From assembly GCA_947044405.1 (NCBI GenBank), contig CAMRHE010000157.1:4354501-4418500 (forward strand): a stretch of DNA of 64,000 bases, read 5' to 3'. Every line of letters starts with the position of its first letter. Position 1 is the stretch's first letter. The notes under the pieces are model-generated. The model worked only from the letters and a program-made list of their open reading frames with translations, was not told where the DNA came from and did not search any database. The stretch comes from Leptodactylus fallax. Lineage: Eukaryota; Chordata; Amphibia; Anura; Leptodactylidae. The translations under genes and the position numbers were made by a program. Positions 25,915 to 37,673 of the stretch are shown in pieces.

Positions 25915-26270
25915 ATAATGCTCTCCCCAGTGGCCCCACCCTTTATAATGCCTTTACTATGCACTCCACAGTATAATGCTCTCCCCAGTGTCTCCCACAG
26001 TATGTATAATGCTCTCCCCAGTGCTTCCAGTATATATAATGCTCTCCCCAGTGTCTCCCACAGTATGTATAATGCTCTCCCCAGTGCTTCCAGTATATAT
26101 AATGCTCTCCCCAGTGTCTCCCACAGTATGTATAATGCTCTCCCCAGTGCTTCCAGTATATATAATGCTCTCCCCAGTGTCTCCCACAGTATGTATAATG
26201 CTCTCCCCAGTGCTTCCAGTATATATAATGCTATCCCCAGTGGACCCATTATTTACAATGCTCTCCCTAG
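25915..26270. repeat. 63-bp minisatellite, four full copies plus edges
   Basis: A composite unit of two half-units (33 + 30 bp), each starting TATAATGCTCTCCCCAGTG and then differing as TCTCCCACAGTATG or CTTCCAGTATA. Four near-identical 63-bp units run from about 25973 to 26225, flanked by degenerate half-units. Because 63 is a multiple of three, long open frames run through it in several frames on both strands. They are artefacts of periodicity. Confidence 0.85.
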
Positions 26271-26641
26271 TGGCATTTCAGCAATGCTCAAAAGCCCCAT
26301 TCCCATGGAGCTCTCTGCTGCTCTCCTCCTCTTGCCTCTGGCTAGGTGTAGCAGGCCTGCACCAAGCTGCAGACATCACTAGCAGTTACCTGAGCAGGAG
26401 GAGATGGGTCAGCGAGCTGAAGTCTTCCTGCTTTTCCATTCTATTCACTTTATCTGCAGATACAGTTGATATTCATACATGTGGCTGAGCATGCTTGCGT
26501 CTGCCTGCTTTTGTCTTTAAAAGACTTTGCAGCGGGCTAGTGCAGATTTGTTTGTCACATTGGCAACCATTTTGGTTGCCATCTAGAGCCCTGCATCTGA
26601 AAGTGTAGGTATGCTTTAAAGGGAACCTGTCACACATCACA

Positions 26642-26645
26642 TATG

Positions 26646-26688
<43 letters not shown>

Positions 26689-26691
26689 AGA
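26642..26691. repeat. (TA)n microsatellite
   Basis: ATGTATGTA followed by an uninterrupted TA run, next to a TTTAAAGGGAACCTGTCAC repeat edge. Confidence 0.95.
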
Positions 26692-26949
26692 AAGACATTA
26701 GATATCCTCCTCACACATTCTCCAATATGGTGTCAGTAAAAACTACATCTTGCCCCACAAAAAACGACTCCATATACAGCTCCATACATAGAAATATAAA
26801 AAAAAAAGTTTTGGGTGTCACACTGTGGCAACACAAACAAATTTTTGTTTCTTTCACAGTTCTTTATGTTTTTAAAAGTATTAAAACAAAAGAGGAAAGT
26901 CAATGTCTCTTGGCCAATCAGAATTCTTGTGATCCCTCTTGGTTATGTT

Positions 26950-29365
26950 GATTTTCTAAGAGCCACTGCTAAACAAGGCTTAGCTTACATGGAGCTGTTC
27001 CGCTGCCACGTTCCACGGAACATTGGAAGCAGCAGGGCCAGTATCAGCTCCTGCAAGGTCGGGCAAGTGCCAGGGTCTACTGCTACTCTACTGCAGAAGA
27101 ATCTACAATGGACACTGCTGTATGGGAGGCACAAACACTAATAGTGAGACACAGGTTCAGCCACTGGTTATGGAAGGATTTTATCTGCCCAATAACCTCA
27201 TCTGCATTGCTGTGTAGAGGGATAATGTACTCATTCATACGGATATATTGGTATGTACCAGTAGAAGAAAAAGATGGAACATAGGAGTTAGAGGGGTTTT
27301 TGGTAAAGTTTCTAAAAAAAATATAACAATGTCAACAAATACACATTTTACAATTCAGTTTGTGAAATAAACATCGCAACAAAGTAAATAGCATTTGGTA
27401 TCCAGTACAATACAGTGAACATGTTATTTTTAATGATCAGTAAATGGAATAAATAAAAATGGTTCCATTTTTATTTTCTGCTTTTAACCCATAATGAAAA
27501 TGAATACAAATTAAAGGCTTATTTCTGTGTAGGGCAACATGAAAAAACTACAGCTTGTCTTGCAAAATATAGACATTTTCATGTAAAAATAACAAGTTCT
27601 GTTATGGCTAGGAATGTGGGAAGATAAAAATAGAAGAATTCTGGCGACATCAAGTACAATATTCAAATTTCGGTCTGTAATATTACAAAATTTGCATGCA
27701 GCATACAGGTGCCCCTTTCCTCTTTGGGGTATGTTCACACAGGGTGGGTTTTTGGCTTTTTTTTTTTTTATAAACATGAGAGAAAAATACATATCTATGT
27801 CATCTAAAAAAGAAACACAGCACAACTTGTTACAAAAGCATCTCTGGAGCTATTATTTGTGTATGCAATACTGGGTGGATGAAGAAGCTGAAGCATATTG
27901 GGGCCCACTGTAATCTATTACCCAAGGGCCCGCTTAAAGAGAGTCTGTCAGCAGGAAAATCATCCTCAAACTAATGACAGTACCCTGTAGAGCCATTTCT
28001 ACACTTTCCAAAGATGCCTTTCTTATTTGTTATTACAGCTCCATTTTCATGATAATCAGTGTTTTATGTTTATACAAATTAGCTGGAGCCACCCCTAACT
28101 GCAGACAAAGTGTGACAAAGTGGAAGGTGTCATTCAAGCAATGAGAGGAGGAGCTGGATCCAAATTTGGGGCGATTACCTAGAAAAGAATGTGAAGCACT
28201 AGCAGGAGAAGAAAAGCCCCTAAAGCCCTATTCAATAAGATGCTGATTTTTATGAAAATAGAGCTACAATGCAGAATAAGAAGGGCATCTTTAGAAAGTG
28301 TAGAAGCCGAACTGGGTTACTGCAGCTTAGCTACCATTCAAAGTGAATACCATTAATATTTGTAACCTTTAGGGGCTGTTCACATGCGAAAAATGAAGAG
28401 GAAGTCCACTTCATTTTCTGTCCGTCAGCCCCCCGTGGCTTTCCACCACTGATTAGGCCCAGATGAATGGGAAAATTCATGGCAAGATCGAGCTTATTTT
28501 TTCATCCTGCTGCAATCTCTGACTCCCACTGAAAACAATGGGAGACAGAATCTGAGCAGAATCTGCCACTGACTTTGTGGCAGAATCCCCCCTCCAAATC
28601 AGCCAGACTCCTACATGTGAACACCCCCTTAATATCTGTTACTCTTTATGACCACCGGCACAGACCTGCAGCCAACAGGGAGCAAACTGACCCACAGGAG
28701 ACAACTGTACATATTGGATAATAACGTTATACATTAGGTAGCAATCTTTTAGGCTTAGGTTTGGGACAGTCCACCCATCACTGTATTTTTAGGTTTATCA
28801 ATACTGTTATAGAACAATGAAAGACAGTATTGCTCTGCCCAGTGGTAGTGACAGATTCTGATCCAAGACGACAATTACTACAGTGACAAATATATTGATA
28901 TTAATACTGACATCAGAAACCATGCATGTCTCTATTATAAAACAACCCTTAAAAGGCTGTGTTCACTTCAAATTTTTAATTCCTGTTTATTATATACATA
29001 TGATGTATAGGTTAAATGTATGCCTTGACTTATGTGTTTAATATAGACATTTTTTGCTGGACACCATGGGACAGGAAAGCATATCTTCTTTACCCTGACT
29101 TGTATATGTAACGTAGAATGTGAACACACCCTTAGTTATACCATCAAGTACAGGCACATGTAGGATGAAAAAGTGGATTACTGGCAGACAAACAGTCAAC
29201 AGAGGGCAAAAATCAGGAATAGAGCAGGAAAGTTATAGCCATTACTATAAGTATAAGGCTGTCACCCAAGCATAATAATGACACCATCATATGAAATAAA
29301 TGACAATGGACCTTGATGTCCATCACCATCAATCTTCATTAAATTCTAGCCAAATGTAAGCTTAC
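26950..29365. other. ARNT2 intron 3, low-feature stretch
   Basis: Apart from the MITE at 28371-28631 and a GAGAGTCTGTCAGCAGGAAA repeat at 27936-28310, nothing is recognised. The 108-codon plus frame at 26815-27141 shows no known motif. Confidence 0.5.
28371..28631. mobile_element. Foldback MITE (GGGGCTGTTCACATG ends)
   Basis: AGGGGCTGTTCACATGCG on the left mirrors TACATGTGAACACCCCCTT on the right. The interior resembles the 34.6-kb element (CACTGAAAACAATGGGAG). It lies in an ARNT2 intron. Confidence 0.55.
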
Positions 29366-29477
29366 CCCGATCGTCGTTTTCCACCCCGTGATGGCAAAGG
29401 CCCAGCCATCCTCACCTGCCCGGTTGTCATGGCAGCTCCAGGTAACGTTACTGATCCCGGTATATCTGTGGTCATTT
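29366..29477 (-). CDS. arnt2: ARNT2 exon 3: N-terminal region, residues 11-48
   Basis: The exon is bounded on the minus strand by TTTGCAG| (first base 29477) and |GTAAGC (last base 29366) and is 112 nt long. It completes Glu-11, then encodes MTTDIPGSVTLPGAAMTTGQ followed by a VRMAGPLPSRGGKRRS stretch, and ends on two bases of a Gly codon. The pattern MxxDIPGSVTLP...GQVRMAG...RGGKRRSG is the ARNT2 segment before the bHLH. The basic GGKRRS may contribute to nuclear localisation (inference). Both split codons match the neighbouring exons. Confidence 0.92.
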
Positions 29478-29984
29478 CTGCAAACCAGAAACCAGAATAT
29501 TAAATACTGAAATACCGATTCAGCAATAAACTATACAGTGTGTGCTATATACACAAATTACAATTAATAATATACAGACAGAAAAATTCACATGTCTTCC
29601 CTCCATTTTATGTTTACAGGTCATTTTTTTTTTTTTTACTAATAGACTAGCACCACAGGGATACTTGCAGTGTGCTCCTCTGCAAGCTGCTGCAGCAATA
29701 ACCAGCAGAAGTCAGGTGGTGTTTGCTGCGGCTCACCTGCAGGCTTCTCTACAGCACCCCACAGATTTCAACCTTTGTATTGCAAAAGTGACAAGCCGCA
29801 AATGAAACCCACTGCAATAATTCCTAAACTGAATAAACTCATGCTGTAGGTCGCTTTGCACTGCAGGTTATAGGCACAGCATTTATTTATCTCTCATCCA
29901 CTATGCTTCAGGTTACTTCATAGGAAGTTTTCAGTGACTAACCAACTGCGAGTACTGCCTGTCTGGTAACAGTCATACAGTGAA

Positions 29985-31015
29985 CTTCTTTAATCTAAAT
30001 CCTATGGACTATGTCATATTTACAATCCAAGTACCAGATTATCAGACATTCTGAACTCTGACACTTATAATCTAGGTACCAGACTATCAGGCATTGTGGA
30101 CTATGTCATATTTATAATCTAAGTACCAGATTATCAGACATTGCAGACTATGTCATATTTATAATCTAAGTACCAGATTATCAGGCATTGTGGACTATGC
30201 CATATTAATAATCCAAGTACCAGATTATCAGACATTGTGGACTATGTCATATTTATAATCTAAGTACCAGATTATCAGACATTGTAGACTATGTCATATT
30301 TATAATCTAAGTACCAGATTATCAGGCATTGTGGACTATGCCATATTAATAATCCAAGTACCAGATTATCAGGCATTGTGGACTATGTCATATTTATAAT
30401 CTAAGTACCAGATTATCAGGCATTGTGGACTATGCCATATTAATAATCCAAGTACCAGATTATCAGACATTGTGGACTATGTCATATTTATAATCTAAGT
30501 ACCAGATTATCAGACATTGTGGACTATGCCATATTAATAATCCAAGTACCAGATTATCAGGCATTGTGGACTATGCCATATTAATAATCCAAGTACCAGA
30601 TTATCAGACATTGTGGACTATGTCATATTTATAATCTAAGTACCAGATTATCAGGCATTGTGGACTATGCCATATTAATAATCCAAGTACCAGATTATCA
30701 GGCATTGTGGACTATGCCATATTAATAATCCAAGTACCAGATTATCAGACATTGTGGACTATGTCATATTTATAATCTAAGTACCAGATTATCAGACATT
30801 GTGGACTATGCCATATTAATAATCCAAGTACCAGATTATCAGACATTGTGGACTATGTCATATTTATAATCTAAGTACCAGATTATCAGGCATTGTGGAC
30901 TATTTCATATTAATAATCCAAGTACCAGATTATCAGGCATTGTGGACTATGTCATATTAATAATCCAAGTACCAGATTATCAGGCATTGTGGACTATGTC
31001 ATATTAATAATCCCG
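29985..31015. repeat. 47-bp minisatellite (~21 units, two unit types)
   Basis: Units of 47 bp follow TATGTCATATTTATAATCTA then AGTACCAGATTATCAGACAT then TGTGGAC. Type A has GTCATATTTATAATCTA and type B has GCCATATTAATAATCCA. After the degenerate left edge the types follow a mixed, largely alternating order, and the final units are A/B hybrids. The array ends about 31015 where the unit decays. It lies in ARNT2 intron 2, about 510 bp upstream of exon 3 in transcript sense. Confidence 0.9.
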
Positions 31016-31019
31016 GATA

Positions 31020-32450
31020 ATCAGGAATTCTGAACTATGTGAAATTTATGAAACAGTATACAAGATTTCAGAATATGTTGCAGCTCTCTGAATATGGGAT
31101 TTTTTTCGATTATTGGATGACTATTGATAGTTGACCATACTATTAGCCAATTTACCTTTAAAATCTTTTGTAAAAATTTATAAAACAACATTTTTTATTC
31201 TTTATTTAGATTTCTAAATCTATGCTTATTGTTCTGACAATCTGTATGTTATTATATGTCACACAACATATTGTTTTTCACAGCATGTTCTATACAATAA
31301 TAGATGAAGATGACTTAATGCTGTACACAAATGTGATAACCAAAATTTATGATGGCGACATGACATAATAAAGTAGCTGAGTCTGTCAAGACACTGACAA
31401 GGTTTACTTAAGATGCTCACATCACTTCTTATATTCATCCCTTATAAGAGATACAACTGTCCAAAACTAACTCTCTGAGCGGCAAGGATCCACAGACAGG
31501 AATCTACAGCGAGCATGTGTGTCTCTCAAGAAGCTGCACTGACCCACAAATGAATTAGCAATAATGCAGTCTTCACAATCCATCTGTTAAAGCCAAGCAG
31601 AGATTGATCGACTTCCAGTGACGACCACCACAGACAAAGACCACTATAACTAGGCCAAAAAACCCGGTACATAGTGGATAACACCCTGCTGACAAAAGCA
31701 AAACAGGGTGACAAAACAGAAACAATAAACTTTTACCTCCAACAGAAGGATTAAGTAGGAGCTGAGGTTGTTTCCTCCTAGTAGAGAGTCTTGCACTGAG
31801 AACGGAGCATCATCAGTATGCAAGAAACCTGGCAGCAATGGCTGAGATGGAGGAGGGGCAGGAATTTGTATTCCGCTCAGAACAAGACAACATCCCTAGC
31901 TGCCTCTGTTCACAGTGATCGTGATTCTACCGCCTGCACAAAACTGTCTCAGTAGCAATCCCACACCAAACACCTTCAGCAAATCTCATATCAAACAGGT
32001 TGGATATTGGGATTTCTTCATGTGTAATACAAAAGAATGCAAATGGAAAACGCACATGTAATATATTCATCCTTTCTGCCCTGTAAGAAGGGCAAACGTT
32101 CACTTAAAACTGGCTTTTAAAAAGACATATTCTTAACCATCTTAATGTGTATTAAAGTTTTAAAAATATGTAAACAGTTCATTTAAACATGTAGTAATAA
32201 GAAACAGTAGTAACACTGTAATAACCATATAATAAAGCTATAGACACATAACCATGTGCTTTGTCAGTGTGCTAGCTGATTTATCACAGGCCTGTGTATG
32301 CGACCGTGAGCCCGGAGCAAAACTGCAACATGGGGCCTTAGCCTAACAAACAAAATAAAACTATTGGTTTAAAACATTTAGAACTGATCCAATAGTCTAT
32401 AAGACACAGGCATACTGTCTCTAGGGTGGAAGAAAAATCAACACAGTAGC
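31020..32450. other. ARNT2 intron 2, unannotated stretch
   Basis: AT-rich, no coding signal, no clear repeat structure beyond the end of the 47-bp array. Confidence 0.5.
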
Positions 32451-32451
32451 T

Positions 32452-32670
32452 TAAATGGGTTTTCTGGCCCCAAATGAATTTTTCATTCTTATGACCTATC
32501 CAAAGAATACGTCATCGATGTCTTATCTGTGGGGGTCTGACACCCGGATCCCTCACAGGTGAGTTATCCCAGCAGCCACTGCATGCCGGAAGCTGCTGCA
32601 GTGGACTTCTCCTATTCACTACCCCCATCCACTCTCTGCAGCTCAGCCCCTATTACCTACATAGGAGAAA
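32452..32670. mobile_element. Truncated foldback element
   Basis: TTAAATGGGTTTTCTGGCCC, TTATGACCTATCCAAAGAAT and TGGGGGTCTGACACCCGGAT are the left half of the TATCC/GGATAGG family seen at 13.6 and 17.7 kb. No right half is present. Confidence 0.5.
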
Positions 32671-33504
32671 ATTGCTTCTGCTCCCATCCAAGTTGAAAAG
32701 ACAGGCATATAACAAAAAAGGGCGAGAGAAAGCTTAAAAAGAAAGAGGAATGATAGAAACCTTTAGATCCACTCATTGTTCATCCATATCATTGTAGAAC
32801 CAGTCCACTAGTCTCATAAGGGTCTACTTGAGGATAACCAGCAAAGTCAAGCTGGCCAAATACATTAGACTTCAGATAGCTGTCATGCACCAAACACAAA
32901 CGTGTCTCAACCAAAGTTGCAATGTACCCCAGACAAATCTCTTGAGGGCATTATAGAGACTATTAAAGAAGATGTTTGGAATATTGATGCGGATTGTTTG
33001 AAAAAGTTAAAGGAATCAGAGCAGGACATACATTTTGGCCAGCATTCTTATGCCCAAACCATGACAGATGAAGTTAATAGTAAAATGTATTATTAAGAAA
33101 AAGTGCTTTAGAATCAGCAAGAATTCAAGTGTATACAAATGCGAAAAGTCAGATGATATGTGCACACCGAATATTTTATGGCCTTTGGCTGGAAGCAAAA
33201 GAGAAAAGTGGTTTATAAGTGAACATCCCCCTTGGGAGGGAAGGTGATGTTCAAGACCTCTGGTTTGTTAGTTTACTTTGAAATGACCAACTTGACAACA
33301 TGTCTTAAATATAAAGGCCAGAGGAGATTCAGAACTATATCAATCTGCTTGAGAGCAGTCTTAGGAACACCCAATGGACATAAAGGGATTTCATGTGATA
33401 TTGAAAGCATGGTCTTATTGCTATGTAAAATGAAGCCCACTTGGCTTGTGTGTATTTGCTGTGGGATTAAAGTGGCTAAACTATAGGCTAAAACTAATAT
33501 GTCC

Positions 33505-33740
33505 TTCTTCCCTCCTCCCTTCCTCCAGTGACAGGGCCAGGGAGCTATGCTGAAATCTCACCTGGCCCTTGGTTCTTGCGTTTATTCCGATGTATTAGAG
33601 CAGTGTGGGGCATAGGACTTTGGAATGATGGATCCATCCTCGGTGCTCTAAACTGCTCACTTGCACAATTCTTCATGGGGAAAAGGGCATTACATTCAAG
33701 AGACTCTTATCTATCTGTGTAGCTGGTGTAATGTGCTTAG
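33505..33740. mobile_element. Divergent copy of the 15123-15360 MITE
   Basis: Shares GTGACAGGGCCAGGGAGCTA, CTGAAATCTCACCTGGCCCT and GCTGGTGTAATGTGCTTAGG with the element at 15.1 kb in the same order. The terminal repeats are mostly lost, so the limits are approximate. Confidence 0.5.
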
Positions 33741-33825
33741 GTGTTGGGGTACATGGGAGAAGAAGGTGTGCTAAGGCTTTTCCTGGTTTATTTGACTACA
33801 TACAAAAACAGAGCCTATTAATATC

Positions 33826-34150
33826 TCAAAACACTCCAGTATTTGACCAAGTTGGGTTCTCATTGGTTTGCTTGTGCAGTGCTTTAAGGAGCTTATTAAT
33901 ACAAAAAGCTTTTTCTTTCTTAAGTCTGGCTCCCCGTTGGATGAATGTTTCCTGAATCACACTCTTCCAGGTTTCAAAACGGATTGGCAGATGGGTAATG
34001 TCTGCAGAATGATAAACAAGGAAATCAGATATAGTCTGCCCCATAGCCGCCTGGCAGATTGTATCGTTGATGAAATTAGAGCGTTCACTGCCATTCCTTA
34101 GTACAGGTTTCAGGGATGGAGAAATACAAGAACAGAGGAGTGTGAGCCAA
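33826..34150 (-). mobile_element. Possible L1/Tx1-like LINE ORF2 linker fragment
   Basis: An open minus-strand frame contains TICQAAMGQTISDFLVYHSA, then RFETWKSVIQETFIQRGARL and KKEKAFCINKLLKALHK. The W-x-x-x-K-x-x-I-x-x-x-x-I-Q-x-x-x-x-x-K-K/R pattern resembles the segment between endonuclease and RT in L1/Tx1 LINEs. No catalytic motif is present. The call is tentative. The region sits in an ARNT2 intron. Confidence 0.35.
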
Positions 34151-34600
34151 CCACATCCTACTTCTCCGCCAAGTTCTGGCTCGGAAACATGGTCCATTTG
34201 ATGGAAGAATTTCTCAGACTGATCACGGCTTGACTGAGCTATAGTGATTTATGATGCTGAGAGTTCCACCCTGATGGCAGGTCTACAGGGCAGGACATCG
34301 TAAGTCACTACAATCCTGTGAGTTCTGTTCAACCATGGTCAGTCAGAGAAATGCAGCTGTCACATGGATCTCATTTCCCAGTCTGAACACAGCCGTGTGA
34401 ACGGGCCCTAAAAACTGATTTGTCAGGGTTCCAACAATGGTGTCAAGTGAAGACGTGGGCGAGTATGTGCGGTCACTATGCATTGAAGTAAATGGGAGGG
34501 ACGGAGGACGCCAGCAATTTACAGTACAATAGATGTCAGTGTGTTTTTAAAACTCTATCAGCATGAAGCGGGAAAAAAAAAATCAGTGGGGGGAATATAA

Positions 34601-35070
34601 GGGTATGTTCACACAGTTTTTTGCAGACTGAAAAAATCTGCTTCAGGAATTAGAAAATGTTTTTTTTGATTTACTTTTTTTTTACATGATGCGTTTTTTG
34701 TAGCAGTTTTGGCTGCATTTTTTTGTTCCAGCAGACTGTATAGACCTGGAATCTTCCCTTTAAAAAAAAAAAAAAAAAATTCTCGCAGTTTTTGATGCGG
34801 TTTTTGCAAAAACTGCATCAAAGAACGCATCAATAACCACGGCTAAAAACGCATCGTGTTCTTTTCTGCCTCCCATTGATTTCAATGGGTTGTTCAAAGC
34901 GGAATCCACCTGAAGACAGGTCATGTTGCTTTTTATATCCCCCTCTAGCTGAAAAAAATCAACTAGAGGAAAAGACTGCTACTGACTCCCAATTAAATGA
35001 ATGGTAGGCGGATTTTGAGGCAGATTCCGCCTCAAAATCAGCCTGCAAAAAACTCAGTGTGAACATACCC
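34601..35070. mobile_element. 470-bp foldback MITE with TAA target duplication
   Basis: Ends GGGTATGTTCACACAGTTTT and its inverted partner (AACTCAGTGTGAACATACCC), flanked by TAA on both sides (34598-34600, 35071-35073). A 3-bp TWA duplication suggests PIF/Harbinger. The interior has inverted GATTTTGAGGCAGATTCCGC-type segments. Confidence 0.65.
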
Positions 35071-35383
35071 TAAGCATGCTGTGGATTTCCAAATTCTCAC
35101 TAGGTTACCAAAAAGTCACAGATTTTCACTGTGAATTTCACAATTCACAGGGTGAAATTAGCAGCAAATCTGTGGCCAGGCCAATGCCAAAATCTGCATA
35201 TAAAGTTTGCCTGAACTTACCATAATACTATATATGAAATGTTCTCTGAAGATCTCATGAAGAATACCATTTTAACAGGAAGAGGGCACATCTTTACATT
35301 CTGGCTCAAAAAGTCTAGCTTTGACTAGGAAACCCCTCTATTGCAGTCATACAATCTTTATGTGTTAACCCCTACCCTTGATT

Positions 35384-35577
35384 TAAAGGGGTTTTCCAGG
35401 GAGTTAAATTTACTTCCTCTGGCAGTTTCTCCATGTGAACTCAGGAAAGAAGAGAGAAGCAACCAAGGGGTTGGGGGCTAATTTCAATCACGTGACTTGT
35501 GGTTGAAACCAGGTCAGAGCCCCCTGATACACCAGAGGAAGTGAGGTAAATTTAACACCATGGACAACCGCTCTAAG
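35384..35577. mobile_element. Small foldback MITE (~190 bp)
   Basis: AGGGGTTTTCCAGGGAGTTA with AAATTTACTTCCTCTGG on the left pairs with CCAGAGGAAGTGAGGTAAAT and ACCATGGACAACCGCTCT on the right. Confidence 0.55.
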
Positions 35578-36227
35578 AACAAATTAGTCCTTAAATTGGC
35601 AAGAATTAGTTGTCACATAGGCTGAACATACAGTGTAAATGCACAGTAAAAGCCAGGAAACATCATATTGTACATGCTTGTCATGGAAAAGCCATCAGCA
35701 TAATTCAGGTGCAGATGGTAATGTCAACATGTATCGTGTCAATACCCTGTAGACACAAGCTGTCATGTCTCATCTGTAAGCCGCATACAGACAGCTCTAA
35801 GTGACTGCTGTATTCTGCTGGAGATGTCTTCAGGTCAATGATGGGAAATACTCAAGAAGGTAGTACAACTTTAGAAGCCATCTCCTATTCATAAGAGATA
35901 ACGTCATGATTGGTGGGGTCCACCTGCTCAATCCCCCACTGATTTCAAGAACAGGGGTCCAAAGGAGTGACAGGCTGTTTTTGCCCAGCGGCTCCATTCA
36001 TTAATTTATTCTCTATGGGATTGTTGGAGATAGCCAAGTACAGCATTTGACTATCTCTGGTGTTCCCATAGAAAATGAATGGAGTGGTTCGGCACACACT
36101 TGGCCTGCCACTTCATCACTTCTATTCTCAGATTCAGTGGGGGTCTGAGCATTCAGATTGCCACTGATCATGAAGTTAACCCTACTCTGTCAATGGGGTA
36201 AACATCTAAAGTTAGTATAAGCCTTTT

Positions 36228-36449
36228 AGGCTAAGGCCCCACGTTGCGGAAACTCAGCTTCTTTTATTGTAGATTTTACTGCAGTTTTTTGAGCCAAACC
36301 TAGGAGCGGCTACAAAAGAAATGGAAAATATATAGGAAGCTCTTGTATTTGTACCATCTGCGCAATCCACTCCTGACTTTGGCTCAAAAAACCGCAACAA
36401 AATCTGCAACAAAAAAGGCTGCGTTTCCGCAACGTGGGGCTTCAGCCTT
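36228..36449. mobile_element. MITE with GGCTAAGGCCCCACGTTGCGG ends
   Basis: About 25-bp inverted ends: CTAAGGCCCCACGTTGCGGA on the left and TCCGCAACGTGGGGCTTCAG on the right. Further pairing includes TTTTTTGAGCCAAA/TTTGGCTCAAAAAA. The same family occurs at 59014-59277 and, more diverged, at 43805-44146. Confidence 0.65.
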
Positions 36450-37613
36450 AAACAGTTTGTCTGCTTGTGTCCCAGAACAGTGCCACTCTTACCTAAAGGC
36501 TGTGTCTAGCATTACAGCTAATTTCTGTTCAAAGTAAGTTCAAATAAGTGACATCAGATTTGTCTAATGGCAGATATAACTGCTTATCTCCAGCCACTCA
36601 TTGTACTAATTCTACAATCTGATCTACAGTATCGAGTAGTGTATGACCAGCTCGTATCAGTAAGCTGGGAAAGGCTAAGTCTATATTCACATAAAGGTCA
36701 AAAACAGCTGTATGACACATGTGCAGTTTTAGAACTCATTGATTTCAATGTATCTTCAAATCTAATGGACCGTCAAAAACGGAACATTTGCTATCTTTGT
36801 CCTTGTTCACAGATTTCTCAATAGACTGCAGTCTAGGAGGGATCCATGAAAACAGGTCCCAAATGTATGCAAACCGCTGTGAAAAATATAAGTAAAAGTA
36901 TACAGTTTACTATATAAGTAAAATGTATACAGTTCCGTATTTTTTTTACTGAATGTCTATATACAGAGAAGCATAGCTGACCTTAATAAAGGTATAAAAG
37001 GTACTGGCCTGATGGAGCTCCTGAGGATACTCTTTTGGCCTTGTTGGGGACCTATGCCTATTTTAGGCTTATCCACTTGGAACCGCTGCAGTGGATACTC
37101 TAAGCATATTCATAAAACATGAAGTGAATAGAGCCTAATGTTTACCTGCAGTTTATTTTTCACAGAGCTGGTTATTAGGCTGCTTTTTAACGCTTTTAGG
37201 AAATAGTTGTAATCTTTGGGTACAGTTTCTATTAACTCTGCCCCATAGGAGCTAGCTACATTCATGACTGCAGTTTAGCTACGTTACCTAGTAAGCTTCA
37301 TCAGTGGCTCAGATAGCTGTGCCCTTTATCCCCCATGCTTTACACTGCAGGTATGTTTGCTATGATTGGCTGCTGTGGCATAAGTCGACCATAAACTCTA
37401 CTTTTTGCAAGCTAATAAACCACCTGAGGAAAAGAAGGTAGCTGACAGATACATACTAATGGAAATAAGCCTCAATGATGGTAAAATCTAGAGAATCTAT
37501 CAGAATAAAATCATTCCAAGACTATTAGAAAAAAAAACTATGATCATGTCATCATCTAAAAGTTCTAGACAGAAAGACTAAAAACAGACTTCCAACAAGA
37601 GTCGAGTACTCAC

Positions 37614-37673
37614 CGCTGGGGTTCACGGCTGCTGGCGTCGCCATGTTGGAAATGAGAAGTGTACAGATTATAC
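37614..37673 (-). CDS. arnt2: ARNT2 exon 2: start codon and residues 1-10
   Basis: On the minus strand the exon runs from the acceptor TTTGCAG (first exon base 37673) to the donor AGCG|GTGAG (last exon base 37614). The ATG is at 37644-37642 in the context CCAACATGG (A at -3, G at +4, a strong Kozak). It encodes MATPAAVNPS plus the first base of a Glu codon (G|AA) finished by the next exon. The N-terminus matches the ARNT2 start MATPAAVNPP (recalled human form). The CDS part is 37614-37644. Confidence 0.93.

Noticed and set aside
25840..26488. Open frames of 170-180 codons on the plus strand
   Set aside because: They exist only because the 63-bp tandem unit is divisible by three. The same holds for the opposite strand. 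No start context or domain.
26815..27141. 108-codon plus-strand frame
   Set aside because: No conserved motif or splice signal seen. It lies in a repeat-bounded intron segment.
29985..31015. Regular repeats resembling a CRISPR array
   Set aside because: Units are head-to-tail without unique spacers, the context is a vertebrate intron, and no cas genes exist. It is a minisatellite.
32902..33096. 64-codon frame resembling a structured protein (SLEGIIETIKEDVWNIDAD)
   Set aside because: Looks protein-like in composition, but I recognise no family, and it has no neighbouring exons or splice sites that fit. Possibly an old retroelement piece.
33826..34197. 123-codon minus frame as an independent gene
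   Set aside because: The pattern looks more like a LINE linker segment, and there is no start or promoter support. Kept only as a tentative mobile-element fragment.
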